Below, in pieces: positions 6,389 to 15,732 of a stretch of DNA of 33,098 nucleotides. A program made the translations under genes and the position numbers. The stretch is from NCBI GenBank assembly GCA_030650525.1, contig JAUSDQ010000216.1:1-33098 (forward strand), in the 5' to 3' direction. Numbering within the stretch: position 1 is the first letter of the stretch; each line of letters opens with the position of its first letter. The notes beneath the pieces were generated by a model. The model searched no databases, was not told the DNA's origin, and saw nothing but the letters and a program-made list of their open reading frames with translations. The stretch is from Sulfuricaulis sp. (lineage in GTDB: Bacteria; Pseudomonadota; Gammaproteobacteria; Acidiferrobacterales; Sulfurifustaceae).

Positions 6389-7780
6389 GTGGAAGAACGA
6401 GCCTTTTCCAGGCATGGCACGGAGTCGGTGACCGATTTACTCAAGGTCCCGCCGCAATCCGTTGAGGCCGAGCAATCCGTGCTCGGCGGTCTGCTGCTCG
6501 ATAATCAGAGCTGGGACCGCATCGCCGACATTATCACCGCCGAAGATTTCTACCGTCGCGAACACCGCGTTATCTTTCACGCCGTTTCCGCCCTGTGCGA
6601 GGAAAACAGCCCGGCGGACGTGGTGACGGTTTCGGAATGGCTCGAGCGCAGCGGCGAGCTCGAAATCGCGGGTGGTCTCGCCTACCTTGGCTCGCTGGCC
6701 AACAACACCCCCAGTGCCGCCAATATCGTCGCCTATGCGGCGATCGTGCGCGAAAACTCGGTCATGCGCGAGCTCGCCCGTGCCGCCGCGGATATCAGCA
6801 ACGCGATTTATACGCCCGAAGGCCGCTCGGCTAACGAGTTGCTCGACCTGGCCGAAAAACGTATTTTCGACATCAGCGAAAAGGGCCACCGGCGGGGCGA
6901 TTTCCAGCCGCTGAATGCCCTGCTCAGCAAGGCCGTTGACCGCATTGACGAATTGTTTCGCTCCAAGTCCTCGATCACCGGCGTGGCGACCGGATTTACC
7001 GATCTCGATGAAATGACCTCCGGGTTGCAGGGTTCCGACCTCGTCATCATCGCCGGGAGACCGTCGATGGGAAAAACGTCCCTGGCGATGAACATAGCCG
7101 AGAACGCCGCCGTGGGACACAAAATTCCGGTGGCGGTATTCAGCATGGAAATGCCCGGCACGCAGTTGGCGCTGCGTATGATGGCCTCGTTGGGACGTAT
7201 CAACGCGCACCGCGTGCGTACCGGCAAGCTGGACGACGACGATTGGCCGCGTCTGACCTCGGCCGTGAGTCTGCTCAACGAAGCCCCGATCTTTATCGAC
7301 GATTCCCCGGGACTGACGCCGATGGAGCTGCGCGCCCGTGCGCGGCGTCTGAAGCGCGAGCATGGCTTGGGGCTGATCATCGTCGATTACCTCCAGCTCA
7401 TGCAGTCCGCCGAGCGGACGGAGGAGAACCGCGCCACGGAAATCTCCAATATCACCCGCGCGCTGAAGGGCCTGGCCAAGGAGCTGGATGTGCCGGTGAT
7501 TGCCATGTCGCAGCTCAACCGCAGCGTGGAAAGCCGCACCGACAAGCGTCCGGTCATGTCCGATCTGCGCGAGTCCGGTGCCATCGAGCAGGACGCCGAC
7601 GTGATTCTCTTCATCTACCGCGACGAGGTTTACAACAAGGACAGCCCGGTCAAGGGCACCGCCGAAATCATCATCGGCAAGCAGCGTAACGGCCCGATCG
7701 GCGAAGTGCGCCTGACCTTCCTCGGGGAATATACCCGATTTGAAAATTACACCACGGCCGGCTACGACGGGAATTCCTGA
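6389..7780 (+). CDS. dnaB: Replicative DNA helicase DnaB
   Basis: This 463-residue hexameric helicase unwinds DNA at the replication fork. The N-terminal domain (VPPQSVEAEQSVLGGLLLDN onward, about residues 20-125) binds primase. The RecA-like C-terminal domain begins near residue 190 with TGVATGFTDLDEMTSGLQ. It shows Walker A GRPSMGKTS (K229), the LIIVDYLQLM Walker B strand, VIAMSQLNRSVE, and SDLRESGAIEQDADVILFIYRDE. No intein is present. The start is GTG with a strong GGGGGGAG upstream. The stop TGA is followed directly by the alr ATG with no gap, so the two are coupled. A DciA-type loader gene is at 20416-20892. Confidence 0.98.
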   Translation: MEERAFSRHGTESVTDLLKVPPQSVEAEQSVLGGLLLDNQSWDRIADIITAEDFYRREHRVIFHAVSALCEENSPADVVTVSEWLERSGELEIAGGLAYLGSLANNTPSAANIVAYAAIVRENSVMRELARAAADISNAIYTPEGRSANELLDLAEKRIFDISEKGHRRGDFQPLNALLSKAVDRIDELFRSKSSITGVATGFTDLDEMTSGLQGSDLVIIAGRPSMGKTSLAMNIAENAAVGHKIPVAVFSMEMPGTQLALRMMASLGRINAHRVRTGKLDDDDWPRLTSAVSLLNEAPIFIDDSPGLTPMELRARARRLKREHGLGLIIVDYLQLMQSAERTEENRATEISNITRALKGLAKELDVPVIAMSQLNRSVESRTDKRPVMSDLRESGAIEQDADVILFIYRDEVYNKDSPVKGTAEIIIGKQRNGPIGEVRLTFLGEYTRFENYTTAGYDGNS

Positions 7781-8884
7781 ATGAGCAGACCGGCGCGCGC
7801 GCTGGTGGATGCCGGGGCGCTTCGGCATAACCTCGAGCAGGCGCGCCGCCGCGCGCCGCGCGCCCGCGTGATGGCCGTGGTCAAGGCCGATGCCTACGGT
7901 CACGGGCTGGTATGGACGGCGCGTATACTGGATCGAGCCGTGGATGCCTTCGGTGTCTCCAGCATGGAGGAGGGCCTCCAATTGCGCGCGGCCGGCATCG
8001 CGCAACCGATCTGCCTGCTCGAAGGTTTTTTCAGCGCCGATGAATTGCCGTTGCTGGCGCAGCACCGCCTGGAACCGGCCATACATCACGAAAGTCAGCT
8101 CAAGACGCTGGCCCAGGCCGCGCCGGCGTTGAAACTCACCGTGTGGCTCAAGATCGATACCGGCATGCATCGTCTCGGTTTTGCACCGGCGGCAGTTCCG
8201 GATGTGTTGCAACAGTTGCGAACTTCTCCCGCGGTGGCGAATGTCCGCTGCATGTCCCATTTTGCCCGTGCTGACGTTGCTTCCAACCCTGAAACGAAAT
8301 CCCAGATCGATATTTTTCTGTCGCAGATTCAAGAACTCGGTCTCGAATCGAGCCTGGCGAATTCCGCCGGTATCCTGGCCTGGCCGCAGAGCCATCTTGA
8401 CTGGGTGCGGCCCGGCATCATGCTTTATGGAGCGTCGCCGCTGGCGGGGCAAACCGCCGCGCAGCTGAATCTGAAGCCGGTCATGACACTGGAGACAGCA
8501 CTGATTGCGGTGCATGCCCGGCGTAAAGGCGATGCGATCGGCTATGGCGGAGACTGGCGTTGCCCGCAGGACATGCCGCTGGGCGTGGCGGCGATCGGCT
8601 ATGGCGACGGTTATCCGCGCCATGCCGCGCCGGGCACGCCGGTGCTGGTGAATGGCCAGCGTGTTCCGATCGTGGGACGGGTTTCCATGGACATGATCAC
8701 GCTCGATTTGCGCGCCCAGCCCAAGGCCGGCGTCGGCGATCCGGTGGTGCTGTGGGGGCTAGGGCTGCCGATCGAGGAAGTGGCCAGGAGCGCGGGCACC
8801 ATTTCCTACGAACTGCTGTGCCACGTGACCGGGCGCATTCCGCGCGTTGTGATCGATAACAATTCACAGGATTTACAGGATTAA
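7781..8884 (+). CDS. alr: Alanine racemase
   Basis: This 367-residue PLP enzyme interconverts L- and D-alanine for peptidoglycan. The PLP lysine is K35 in AVVKADAYGHG, and the second catalytic residue is probably Tyr274 in IGYGDGYPR. VGRVSMDMITLDL and the substrate-carboxylate region are also present. It directly abuts dnaB, an order common in gammaproteobacteria. The C-terminus is odd: the last residues SQDLQD and the TAA stop lie inside a CAGGATT-type repeat (8865-8942), so the original end was probably replaced when the repeat arrived. Catalytic regions are untouched. Confidence 0.97.
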   Translation: MSRPARALVDAGALRHNLEQARRRAPRARVMAVVKADAYGHGLVWTARILDRAVDAFGVSSMEEGLQLRAAGIAQPICLLEGFFSADELPLLAQHRLEPAIHHESQLKTLAQAAPALKLTVWLKIDTGMHRLGFAPAAVPDVLQQLRTSPAVANVRCMSHFARADVASNPETKSQIDIFLSQIQELGLESSLANSAGILAWPQSHLDWVRPGIMLYGASPLAGQTAAQLNLKPVMTLETALIAVHARRKGDAIGYGGDWRCPQDMPLGVAAIGYGDGYPRHAAPGTPVLVNGQRVPIVGRVSMDMITLDLRAQPKAGVGDPVVLWGLGLPIEEVARSAGTISYELLCHVTGRIPRVVIDNNSQDLQD

Positions 8885-8942
8885 GGCATGAAAGCATTTT
8901 TTACAAATCCTGTTAATCCTGAAAAATCCTGTTAATCCTGTC
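8865..8942. repeat. CAGGATT-family hairpin repeat, copy A
   Basis: The left arm (CACAGGATTTACAGGATTAA) overlaps the end of alr and the right arm (AATCCTG units repeated three times) ends 10 bp before radA. The arms are inverted with respect to each other, but the left arm is short. It is related to copies at 10308-10421, 14370-14465, 24440-24494 and 31619-31704. Confidence 0.85.
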
Positions 8943-8952
8943 TATTCACTTT

Positions 8953-10308
8953 ATGGCCAAGGTCAAATCGGTTTTCACCTGCAACGAATGCGGCGCGAGT
9001 TCGCCCAAATGGGTCGGGCAGTGTCCGTCCTGCAACGCGTGGAACACGCTTTATGAAGCGGCGGTTGTTCCTGCGTCGACGGCGCGCGCCGGACGCCAGT
9101 ATGGCGTACCGGCGTCGGTGCGCTATCTGGCCGAAGTCACCCCGGAAATGATTGCCCGCATCCCCACCGGCATCAGCGAGCTCGACCGCGTGCTGGGCGG
9201 CGGCCTGGTGGTCGGCTCGGTGGTGCTGATCGGCGGCGACCCCGGCATCGGCAAATCCACGCTGCTGACGCAGGCGATGGCCACGATCGGCCAGAGCACC
9301 CATGTGCTTTACGTCAGCGGCGAAGAGTCGTCCGACCAGATTGCCTTGCGTGCCCAGCGCCTCGGACTTAAAGGCGATCGATTGCGCTTGCTCACGGAAA
9401 ATCAGGTGGAAATAATTATTGCCTGCGCGCAAACCGAGCACCCACAGGTCATTGTCGTTGACTCGATTCAGACGATGTTCACCGAGTTTCTTCAGTCGGC
9501 GCCGGGCAGTGTCGCCCAGGTGCGCGAGTCGGCCGCGCAGCTGGTGCGTTTTGCCAAGCAAACCGGCACGGCGCTTTTTCTGGTTGGCCACGTGACCAAG
9601 GAGGGCACGCTCGCCGGACCGCGCGTGCTGGAGCACATGGTGGACACGGTGCTCTATTTCGAAGGCGATACCGGCAGTGCCTTTCGCATTATTCGCGCCG
9701 TTAAAAACCGTTTCGGCGCGGTCAACGAGATCGGCGTGTTTGCCATGACCGAGACCGGGTTGCGCGAGGTCGGCAATCCATCCTCGATGTTCCTGAGCCG
9801 TCAGGGCGATGCTGTCCCCGGCAGCGTCGTGCTCGCGACACAGGAGGGTACGCGCCCGATGCTGGTGGAAGTACAGGCGCTGGTCGACCAGAGCCATTTG
9901 ACCAACCCGCGGCGCGTCTGTGTCGGGCTCGACACCAATCGCCTGGCCATGCTGCTTGCCGTGCTGCACCGGCATGCGGGCATCGCGACTTTCGACCAGG
10001 ACGTGTTCGTGAATGTCGTGGGCGGCGTGCGGGTGATGGAAACGGCCGCCGACCTGGCGATCCTGGCGGCCACGGTGTCGAGCCTGCGTAACCGGCCGCT
10101 GGGAAAAGATCTCATCGCTTTCGGCGAAGTGGGCTTGGCGGGCGAGGTGCGGCCGGTGCAGCGTGGCCAGGAGCGAATTCGCGAGGCGGCGAAACTCGGA
10201 TTCAAACGTGCGCTGGTGCCGACGGCCAATATGCCGAAAAAGGGCGATGTCGGTATTGAATTGTTGCCGGTGCGGCGCCTGACCGAGGCGCTGGAGATAT
10301 TGCAATAG
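8953..10308 (+). CDS. radA: DNA repair protein RadA (Sms)
   Basis: This 451-residue protein is a RecA-like, DnaB-like branch-migration ATPase that processes recombination intermediates. It has a C4 zinc finger at C10, C13, C24 and C27, Walker A GGDPGIGKST (K101), the RadA-specific KNRFGAVNEIGVF motif, and a C-terminal Lon-protease-like domain containing GGVRVMETAADLAI and AFGEVGLAGEVRPV. Length is standard. The ATG follows repeat copy A by only 10 bp, and no Shine-Dalgarno site is visible. The stop TAG runs straight into copy B, whose first base is the G of the stop. The gene is therefore boxed in by two copies of the same repeat family. Confidence 0.97.
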   Translation: MAKVKSVFTCNECGASSPKWVGQCPSCNAWNTLYEAAVVPASTARAGRQYGVPASVRYLAEVTPEMIARIPTGISELDRVLGGGLVVGSVVLIGGDPGIGKSTLLTQAMATIGQSTHVLYVSGEESSDQIALRAQRLGLKGDRLRLLTENQVEIIIACAQTEHPQVIVVDSIQTMFTEFLQSAPGSVAQVRESAAQLVRFAKQTGTALFLVGHVTKEGTLAGPRVLEHMVDTVLYFEGDTGSAFRIIRAVKNRFGAVNEIGVFAMTETGLREVGNPSSMFLSRQGDAVPGSVVLATQEGTRPMLVEVQALVDQSHLTNPRRVCVGLDTNRLAMLLAVLHRHAGIATFDQDVFVNVVGGVRVMETAADLAILAATVSSLRNRPLGKDLIAFGEVGLAGEVRPVQRGQERIREAAKLGFKRALVPTANMPKKGDVGIELLPVRRLTEALEILQ

Positions 10309-10421
10309 ACAGGATTAACAGGATTTTTCAGGATTTACAGGATTAAAAACGGGATTAACACGATTAAAAAACCATAGTTTAAAGAATCCTGTAAATCCTG
10401 AAAAATCCTGTTAATCCTGTC
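10308..10421. repeat. CAGGATT-family hairpin repeat, copy B (perfect 37-bp inverted repeat)
   Basis: The arm at 10308-10344 is exactly the reverse complement of the arm at 10385-10421, over 37 bp, around a 40-bp AT-rich spacer. Each arm is itself made of four short direct units containing CAGGATT at irregular spacing of roughly 8 to 11 bp. The element lies between the convergent radA and FHA genes and could act as a bidirectional transcript barrier, but there is no T-run that would prove this. Confidence 0.92.
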
Positions 10422-10434
10422 CATTCTTGTTTAT

Positions 10435-11142
10435 TTATTTTAAATAAAACTGCAAGCGCGTGCCGGCGACGTCGATGACGTCACCGTTTTTGAGCTTGGT
10501 GCCTTCCGGCGGAATAGGCCGTCCGTTCAATGTCGGTGTTTCATCCTCACCCGGTGTCAGCGTGTAACTGTCGGCGATCTGCGTGATGGACCCGGCGCGT
10601 TTGCCGATCCGGCCGAGATTGGTAACCCTTTTGGTCAGATCGATGCGCTTGCCGCTGTTGAGACCGCTCAAAACAAAAATAGCCCCAACGCGTTGCCGGT
10701 CGACCTTGGCGCCGGCCACCTCTTTCGCCGCCGTTTCCAGCGTGATCGCGGACGGCTCGCTCGCTTTATACGCCGGTTTGGGCTCCATGGCCTCGCGGGC
10801 TGCAGGATTGATTATGACGGTCTTGGCGAAATCTTCCGGTTCCCGGAGGCGCGCCGTCTCCGTGAGATAAATCAGGGTATGCTTGCCAATCACGATCATG
10901 TCGCCATTCTTCAAATGGTGTTTGGTTATTTTTTTATTGTTGACGAGCGTGCCGTTAGTGCTGCTCAGATCCTGGACGAACGAATCATCGCCCACGGTAA
11001 AGATATTGGCGTGTTCGCCGCTGACGGCCAGATTGTCAATCATGATTTCGCATCCGGGCTTGCGGCCTATCCGCATGTCACCCTGTTTCAGATCGACATG
11101 GTCGACGACCTCATTGTTGAACTTGATAATGATTTTTGCCAT
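10435..11142 (-). CDS. Protein with two FHA-like domains
   Basis: This 235-residue cytoplasmic protein should recognise phosphothreonine. The first FHA domain (about residues 5-90) has the key elements MRIGRKPGCEIMIDN, SGEHANI and LSSTNGTLVNN. After a linker, the C-terminal part (about 150-235) has SGLNSGKRIDL, TNLGR, TLNGRPIPPEGTKLKNGDVIDVAG, which looks like a second, degraded FHA fold. The start is the ATG at 11142 with GGGG upstream; the longer TTG-start reading is unlikely. It follows the PP2C gene by 56 bp on the same strand, so the two probably form one phospho-signalling unit. The partner protein is unknown. Confidence 0.88.
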   Translation of the reverse strand: MAKIIIKFNNEVVDHVDLKQGDMRIGRKPGCEIMIDNLAVSGEHANIFTVGDDSFVQDLSSTNGTLVNNKKITKHHLKNGDMIVIGKHTLIYLTETARLREPEDFAKTVIINPAAREAMEPKPAYKASEPSAITLETAAKEVAGAKVDRQRVGAIFVLSGLNSGKRIDLTKRVTNLGRIGKRAGSITQIADSYTLTPGEDETPTLNGRPIPPEGTKLKNGDVIDVAGTRLQFYLK

Positions 11143-11198
11143 ATTCGTACCCCAGTCCTTTGACAACAAAAAATATCGATCAGCTTACCGCTACTGAT

Positions 11199-11996
11199 TC
11201 AGGCGCTATCCCGCAGCTTCCGCAGTTCCGCCTGATTAGGCTTAAAGCCACGATTGGCGCGCACCAGAATTACCGAGATATTGTCGGGTCCGCCGCGCTC
11301 ATTGGCGATATCCACCATTTGTTTCGCGGCGGTATCCAGATGGCGCTGGTGCTCGGTGAGCATCAATTCAATATCGCCATCCGCTAAAACGTCGTTCAGG
11401 CCGTCTGAACAAAGCAGAAAAATATCTTCATCGCTCACTATTTCTTCGCTGATGTCGGGAATCACAGCAGCGTCCACACCGAGCGCGCGCGTGACCAGAT
11501 TTTTGTTCACTGCCACGCGCGCTTCTTCCGCCGTCGCCAAGCCGCGGTTGACCAATTCCTGTACCACGGAGTGGTCCTGGGTAATCTGTTCGAGGATGCC
11601 GTGGTGAAAACGGTAAAGGCGGGAGTCGCCTACATGGCCGACGCACAGTTTGTCGTCATGAAATACGGCGACGACCACGGTGGATCCCATGCCGGCATAG
11701 TCCGGTTGTTGTTGCGCGAGCTCGAAGATCGATCGGTTGGCCAGCTGAATGGCGTCGCTCACCGCCTTGGACTCCAGCTGGCTATCGCTGTTGGTCCCGG
11801 CCCCGGACAGTGTCCCGATGATGTGGCGGGTGATGACATCCACGGCCAGCTTGCTGGCGACCTCACCGGCCTTATGGCCGCCCATCCCGTCCGCTACCAC
11901 CGCCAGGCCCGCTTGCGGCACGTAGGCGATGTTGTCCTCATTTTGCTCGCGTAGCCGGCCCGGATCGGTCAGTCCCGCCATCAACAATCCGTTCAT
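11199..11996 (-). CDS. PP2C-family protein serine/threonine phosphatase
   Basis: This protein of about 265 residues is a metal-dependent phosphatase of the Stp1/PrpC type. Motifs in order: LTDPGRLREQNEDN at the N-terminus, VVADGMGGHKAGEVAS (metal-binding Asp and Gly), VGDSRLYRF, LLCSDGLNDVL, and GGPDNISVILV at the end. The start at the ATG of MNGLLMAG is chosen because the domain begins there and AAGGA lies upstream; an in-frame ATG 24 codons earlier at 12068 is possible. It is coexpressed with the FHA gene downstream. No Ser/Thr kinase, the usual third member, is in the window. Substrates are unknown. Confidence 0.92.
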   Translation of the reverse strand: MNGLLMAGLTDPGRLREQNEDNIAYVPQAGLAVVADGMGGHKAGEVASKLAVDVITRHIIGTLSGAGTNSDSQLESKAVSDAIQLANRSIFELAQQQPDYAGMGSTVVVAVFHDDKLCVGHVGDSRLYRFHHGILEQITQDHSVVQELVNRGLATAEEARVAVNKNLVTRALGVDAAVIPDISEEIVSDEDIFLLCSDGLNDVLADGDIELMLTEHQRHLDTAAKQMVDIANERGGPDNISVILVRANRGFKPNQAELRKLRDSA

Positions 11997-12292
11997 GTCG
12001 TCATGATTCCTTGGCAGTTCCGGTGCGCGCTTAGCCGGCCCGGGGAGTTTCAACGACAGTCGGGTCATTGGTGGGCGAGGCCGCGATCACTTTTCCTATG
12101 ATCGGGCCAGTGGTTCTGACCTTGTAGTGAATGACAGTTGTATTCATGGAGCGATTCGATTTTTTCAAAGTATAGCGGTTGTCATCGCGCCCCGAGCCTC
12201 TGAACCGGTTGGACAAGAACTAATAAATAACTCGAAAAAACACCAGAAAAATCTGTTATTCTATTGATTATTATACAAAAAAATATATCGAA
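11997..12292. other. AT-rich intergenic region upstream of the PP2C-FHA pair
   Basis: The 296 bp between dapE and the PP2C gene are strikingly AT-rich from about 12223 to 12292. On the minus strand a perfect TATAAT is present (12270-12275), though no good -35 is seen at the right distance. Just downstream on that strand, CAGA-TTTT-TCTG followed by TGTTTTTT (about 12234-12252) might be a weak terminator of dapE. A 38-codon open frame starting at 12147 has no Shine-Dalgarno site and was not called. Confidence 0.4.
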
Positions 12293-13420
12293 TCAGGTCA
12301 GCATATTTTTCAGTATCCGACGGTAAAGTTGTGACAAGCGACCGAGATCAGCCACCGCGATGCATTCATCGATCTGGTGAATCGTTCGGTTCAGCGGGCC
12401 GAGTTCGACCACCTCCGTCCCCGTGGGAGCGATAAACCGGCCGTCTGAGGTACCGCCGCTGGTGGAAGGGTCGGCATCGATACCCAATTCCTCCTTCACG
12501 GCCCGGCGTACCGCCTCGATCAGCGCCTTGCCTCGTGTCAGAAAAGGACGCCCGGACAGGATCCACTGAAGCTGATGGTCTATCCCGTGGCGCTGGAGGA
12601 TTTCCTCGACCCGGCGACGCAAATCCGTGTCGGTCACGGCGGTCGAGAAACGGAAATTGAACACCACCTCGAGCCTTCCCGGAATAACGTTCTCGGCCCC
12701 GGTGCCTCCGTGGATGTTCGAGACCTGGAAGCTGGTCGGGGGGAAATCGGCATTGCCCTGGTCCCATTCCGTCGTGACCAATTCCGTCAGCGCCGGGGCC
12801 AGCTTGTGGATCGGGTTATTCGCCAGCTGCGGATAGGCCACGTGCCCCTGTTTGCCATGCACCGTCAGCCGCCCGGTCAGCGATCCGCGGCGGCCGATCT
12901 TGATGGTATCGCCCAGCGTATTGACGCAGGACGGCTCGCCGACGATGCAGTAATCGATCTTGACTCCGTGCTTGCCAAGCCATTCCATGACCCTGATGGT
13001 GCCGTTCACCGCCGGGCCTTCTTCGTCAGAGGTGATCAACAGGCCGATGGAGCCTTTGTGTTCAGGGCGCTCGGCGAGGAAATCCTCAATCGCGGTAATA
13101 AACGCCGCGAGCGAGGATTTCATGTCCGCCGCACCACGCCCGTAGAGCTGGCCGTCGCGCACCACGGGTTGGTAGGGGTCGCTCTTCCAGGCGTCCCGCG
13201 GGCCGGAAGGGACGACATCGGTATGACCCGCAAACACCACGAGCGGCTTGGCGCTGCCGCGCACGGCCCAGAAATTCTCCACATCGCCGAAGGACAATCG
13301 CTCAACCTGGAACCCGAGCGGCTCCAGGCGTGCGATCATGATTTTCTGGCAGCCTTCGTCCCGCGGCGTCTGCGACGGACGCGCGATCAGTTCCTTCGCC
13401 AGTTCAAGTGTTCTATCCAT
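12293..13420 (-). CDS. dapE: Succinyl-diaminopimelate desuccinylase
   Basis: This 375-residue dizinc hydrolase removes succinate from N-succinyl-LL-diaminopimelate in the lysine and peptidoglycan pathway. Metal and catalytic residues are visible: H66 and D68 in [12 protein letters not shown]99 in GRGAADMK, E133/E134 in SDEEGP, the GEPS motif, and the C-terminal NRTIHQIDE. Length equals E. coli DapE. It is the last gene of dapC-dapD-dapE in transcription order. Its ATG has no obvious Shine-Dalgarno sequence: the bases just upstream are AT-rich and lead straight into an AACCGC/GCGGTT-type repeat that separates it from dapD. Confidence 0.97.
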   Translation of the reverse strand: MDRTLELAKELIARPSQTPRDEGCQKIMIARLEPLGFQVERLSFGDVENFWAVRGSAKPLVVFAGHTDVVPSGPRDAWKSDPYQPVVRDGQLYGRGAADMKSSLAAFITAIEDFLAERPEHKGSIGLLITSDEEGPAVNGTIRVMEWLGKHGVKIDYCIVGEPSCVNTLGDTIKIGRRGSLTGRLTVHGKQGHVAYPQLANNPIHKLAPALTELVTTEWDQGNADFPPTSFQVSNIHGGTGAENVIPGRLEVVFNFRFSTAVTDTDLRRRVEEILQRHGIDHQLQWILSGRPFLTRGKALIEAVRRAVKEELGIDADPSTSGGTSDGRFIAPTGTEVVELGPLNRTIHQIDECIAVADLGRLSQLYRRILKNMLT

Positions 13421-13430
13421 AATATTTTAT

Positions 13431-13515
13431 AACCACTGATAAACTCAGATAAATGCTGATCAGAAACCCCAGAAGAGTTGCTTTTATCTGCGTGTATCGG
13501 CGTCCATCTGCGGTT
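13431..13515. repeat. AACCGC/GCGGTT-family repeat, copy 1
   Basis: The stretch fills the dapD-dapE gap. It begins with AACCACTGATAAACTCAGAT and ends with an inverted arm ATCTGCG...CATCTGCGGTT. The right end touches the dapD stop codon. Related sequence lies at 22065-22136 and a half-copy at 32452-32476. Confidence 0.7.
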
Positions 13516-14337
<822 letters not shown>

Positions 14338-14369
14338 GGCTCATTCCTTCAAGACTGAAACAATAAATA

Positions 14370-14465
14370 GACAGGATTAACAGGATTAAAACAGGATTAA
14401 CAAGATTCAGACTTTAATAATTTAGGAATAATCCTGTAAATCCTGAAAAATCCTGTTAATCCTGT
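14370..14465. repeat. CAGGATT-family hairpin repeat, copy C
   Basis: The repeat lies between dapC and dapD. The left arm starts GACAGGATTAACAGGATTAA and has an additional CAGGATTAACAAGATT unit; the right arm has four CCTG-containing units (ATCCTGTAAATCCTG onward). Arms pair over about 20 bp at the outer ends. Being inside an operon, it would be transcribed and fold into mRNA structure between the two genes. Confidence 0.85.
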
Positions 14466-14478
14466 GAAATTAAATTAG

Positions 14479-15687
14479 TTAACCCAGCGATTCTACATAA
14501 TTTCGGATGCGCTGTGCGGCTTCCACGCACTCGGCCAGCGGCGCCACCAGCGCCATGCGCACCCGGTTTTTGCCCGGGTTGTCGCCCCCGTTATCGCGCG
14601 ACAGGTATGTTCCCGGCAGCACCAGCACGTTTTGGCTGGCATACAGCCCGCGGGTGAAGCTCGCGTCGTCCTGCGGCAATTTCGGCCAAAGGTAGAAACC
14701 CGCCTCGGGTTTTTTCACGTCCAGCACCGGTTGCAGGATTTTCAGCACCGCCTCGAACTTGGCGCGGTACTGGTCGCGGTTGGCGCGCACGTGCGCCTCG
14801 TCGTTCCAGGCGGCGATGCTCGCCGCCTGGGTCGGCGGCGGCAGGGCGCAACCCTGATAAGTGCGGTACTGATGGTATTGTTCCATCACGCCGCCGTCGC
14901 CAGCGACAAATCCGGAACGCAGTCCCGGCAGGCTGGAGCGTTTGGACAGGCTGTGAAACACGAAACAATGCTGGTAATCCTGGATGCCAAGATCGTTGGC
15001 CACCTGCAACAATCCGACCGGCGGTTTGGTTTCATCGAAATAGATTTCGGAATAGCACTCGTCCGAACAGATGAGAAAATGATGCTTTTGGGCGAGCTGG
15101 ATCAGTTGTGCGAGTTGTTCGTGCGTGAGCACCGCGCCGGTCGGATTGCCGGGAGAGCAGACATACACCAGCGGCACCTTGTCCCAGATTTCTTCCGGCA
15201 CGCTGGCAAAGTCTGTGCGAAACCCGTTTGCTTCCGTCGCGTTCAGGAAATAGGGCCGCGCCCCGGCCAGCAGCGCCGCGCCTTCATATATTTGATAAAA
15301 CGGATTGGGCATGATCACGGCCGGCCGCTGCGAGTTCACGCGCCGGTCGATGACGGCCTGGGCGATGGAAAACAGCGCCTCGCGCGTGCCGGCGACGGGC
15401 AATACGTGCCGTTCGGGGTCGAGCGCGATCTGGTTCAAATGAAACCGGCGCGTGGCCCAAGCCACAATGGCCTTACGCAGCTCGGCCGAGCCCTTGGTCA
15501 CCGGGTAATGTGACAGACCCGCAAGGTGTGACTTCAGGGCTTCCAAAACCAGGGCCGGTGCGGCATGCTGCGGTTCGCCGAGGGAAAGCCGTATCGCCGT
15601 CTTGTCCGCGGGCGGGGTGATGCCGTGGATGAGCTGGGCGAGCTTCTGGAAAGGATAGGGCTGTAAGCTCGCGAGCCGGGAATTCAT
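14479..15687 (-). CDS. dapC: Succinyldiaminopimelate transaminase
   Basis: This 402-residue class I/II aminotransferase most likely makes N-succinyl-LL-diaminopimelate, the step between DapD and DapE. The PLP lysine is K249 in SLSKRSSLPGLRSGF. VCSPGNPTGAVL and CSDECYSEIYFDE are also diagnostic of the fold. The N-terminal sequence MNSRLASLQPYPFQKLAQL fits DapC rather than AspC, and the adjacent dapD and dapE give strong context. The gene is divergent from an EamA transporter with only 45 bp between the two starts, so their promoters must overlap. There is no clear Shine-Dalgarno site. Confidence 0.93.
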   Translation of the reverse strand: MNSRLASLQPYPFQKLAQLIHGITPPADKTAIRLSLGEPQHAAPALVLEALKSHLAGLSHYPVTKGSAELRKAIVAWATRRFHLNQIALDPERHVLPVAGTREALFSIAQAVIDRRVNSQRPAVIMPNPFYQIYEGAALLAGARPYFLNATEANGFRTDFASVPEEIWDKVPLVYVCSPGNPTGAVLTHEQLAQLIQLAQKHHFLICSDECYSEIYFDETKPPVGLLQVANDLGIQDYQHCFVFHSLSKRSSLPGLRSGFVAGDGGVMEQYHQYRTYQGCALPPPTQAASIAAWNDEAHVRANRDQYRAKFEAVLKILQPVLDVKKPEAGFYLWPKLPQDDASFTRGLYASQNVLVLPGTYLSRDNGGDNPGKNRVRMALVAPLAECVEAAQRIRNYVESLG

Positions 15688-15732
15688 GGTGTCTGGTTTT
15701 TAGGGAAAAAAGAATTATACGGGAACCCCCTG

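Noticed and set aside
6437-8623. Long minus-strand ORF of 728 codons across dnaB and alr
   Set aside because: It lies antisense to two certain genes and follows their high-GC codon bias; no recognised domain and the sequence is His/Arg-rich as expected for a shadow frame.
8932-10305. Long minus-strand ORF of 457 codons opposite radA
   Set aside because: Antisense to RadA throughout, with His/Gln/Arg-rich composition typical of a shadow frame.
10308-10421. CRISPR-like array of CAGGATT units
   Set aside because: Units are very short, spaced irregularly with no unique spacers, and are arranged as inverted arms; no cas genes nearby.
12031-12147. 38-codon ORF (MNTTVIHYKV...) upstream of the PP2C gene
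   Set aside because: No Shine-Dalgarno site, overlaps the possible longer start of the PP2C gene, and no resemblance to a known protein.
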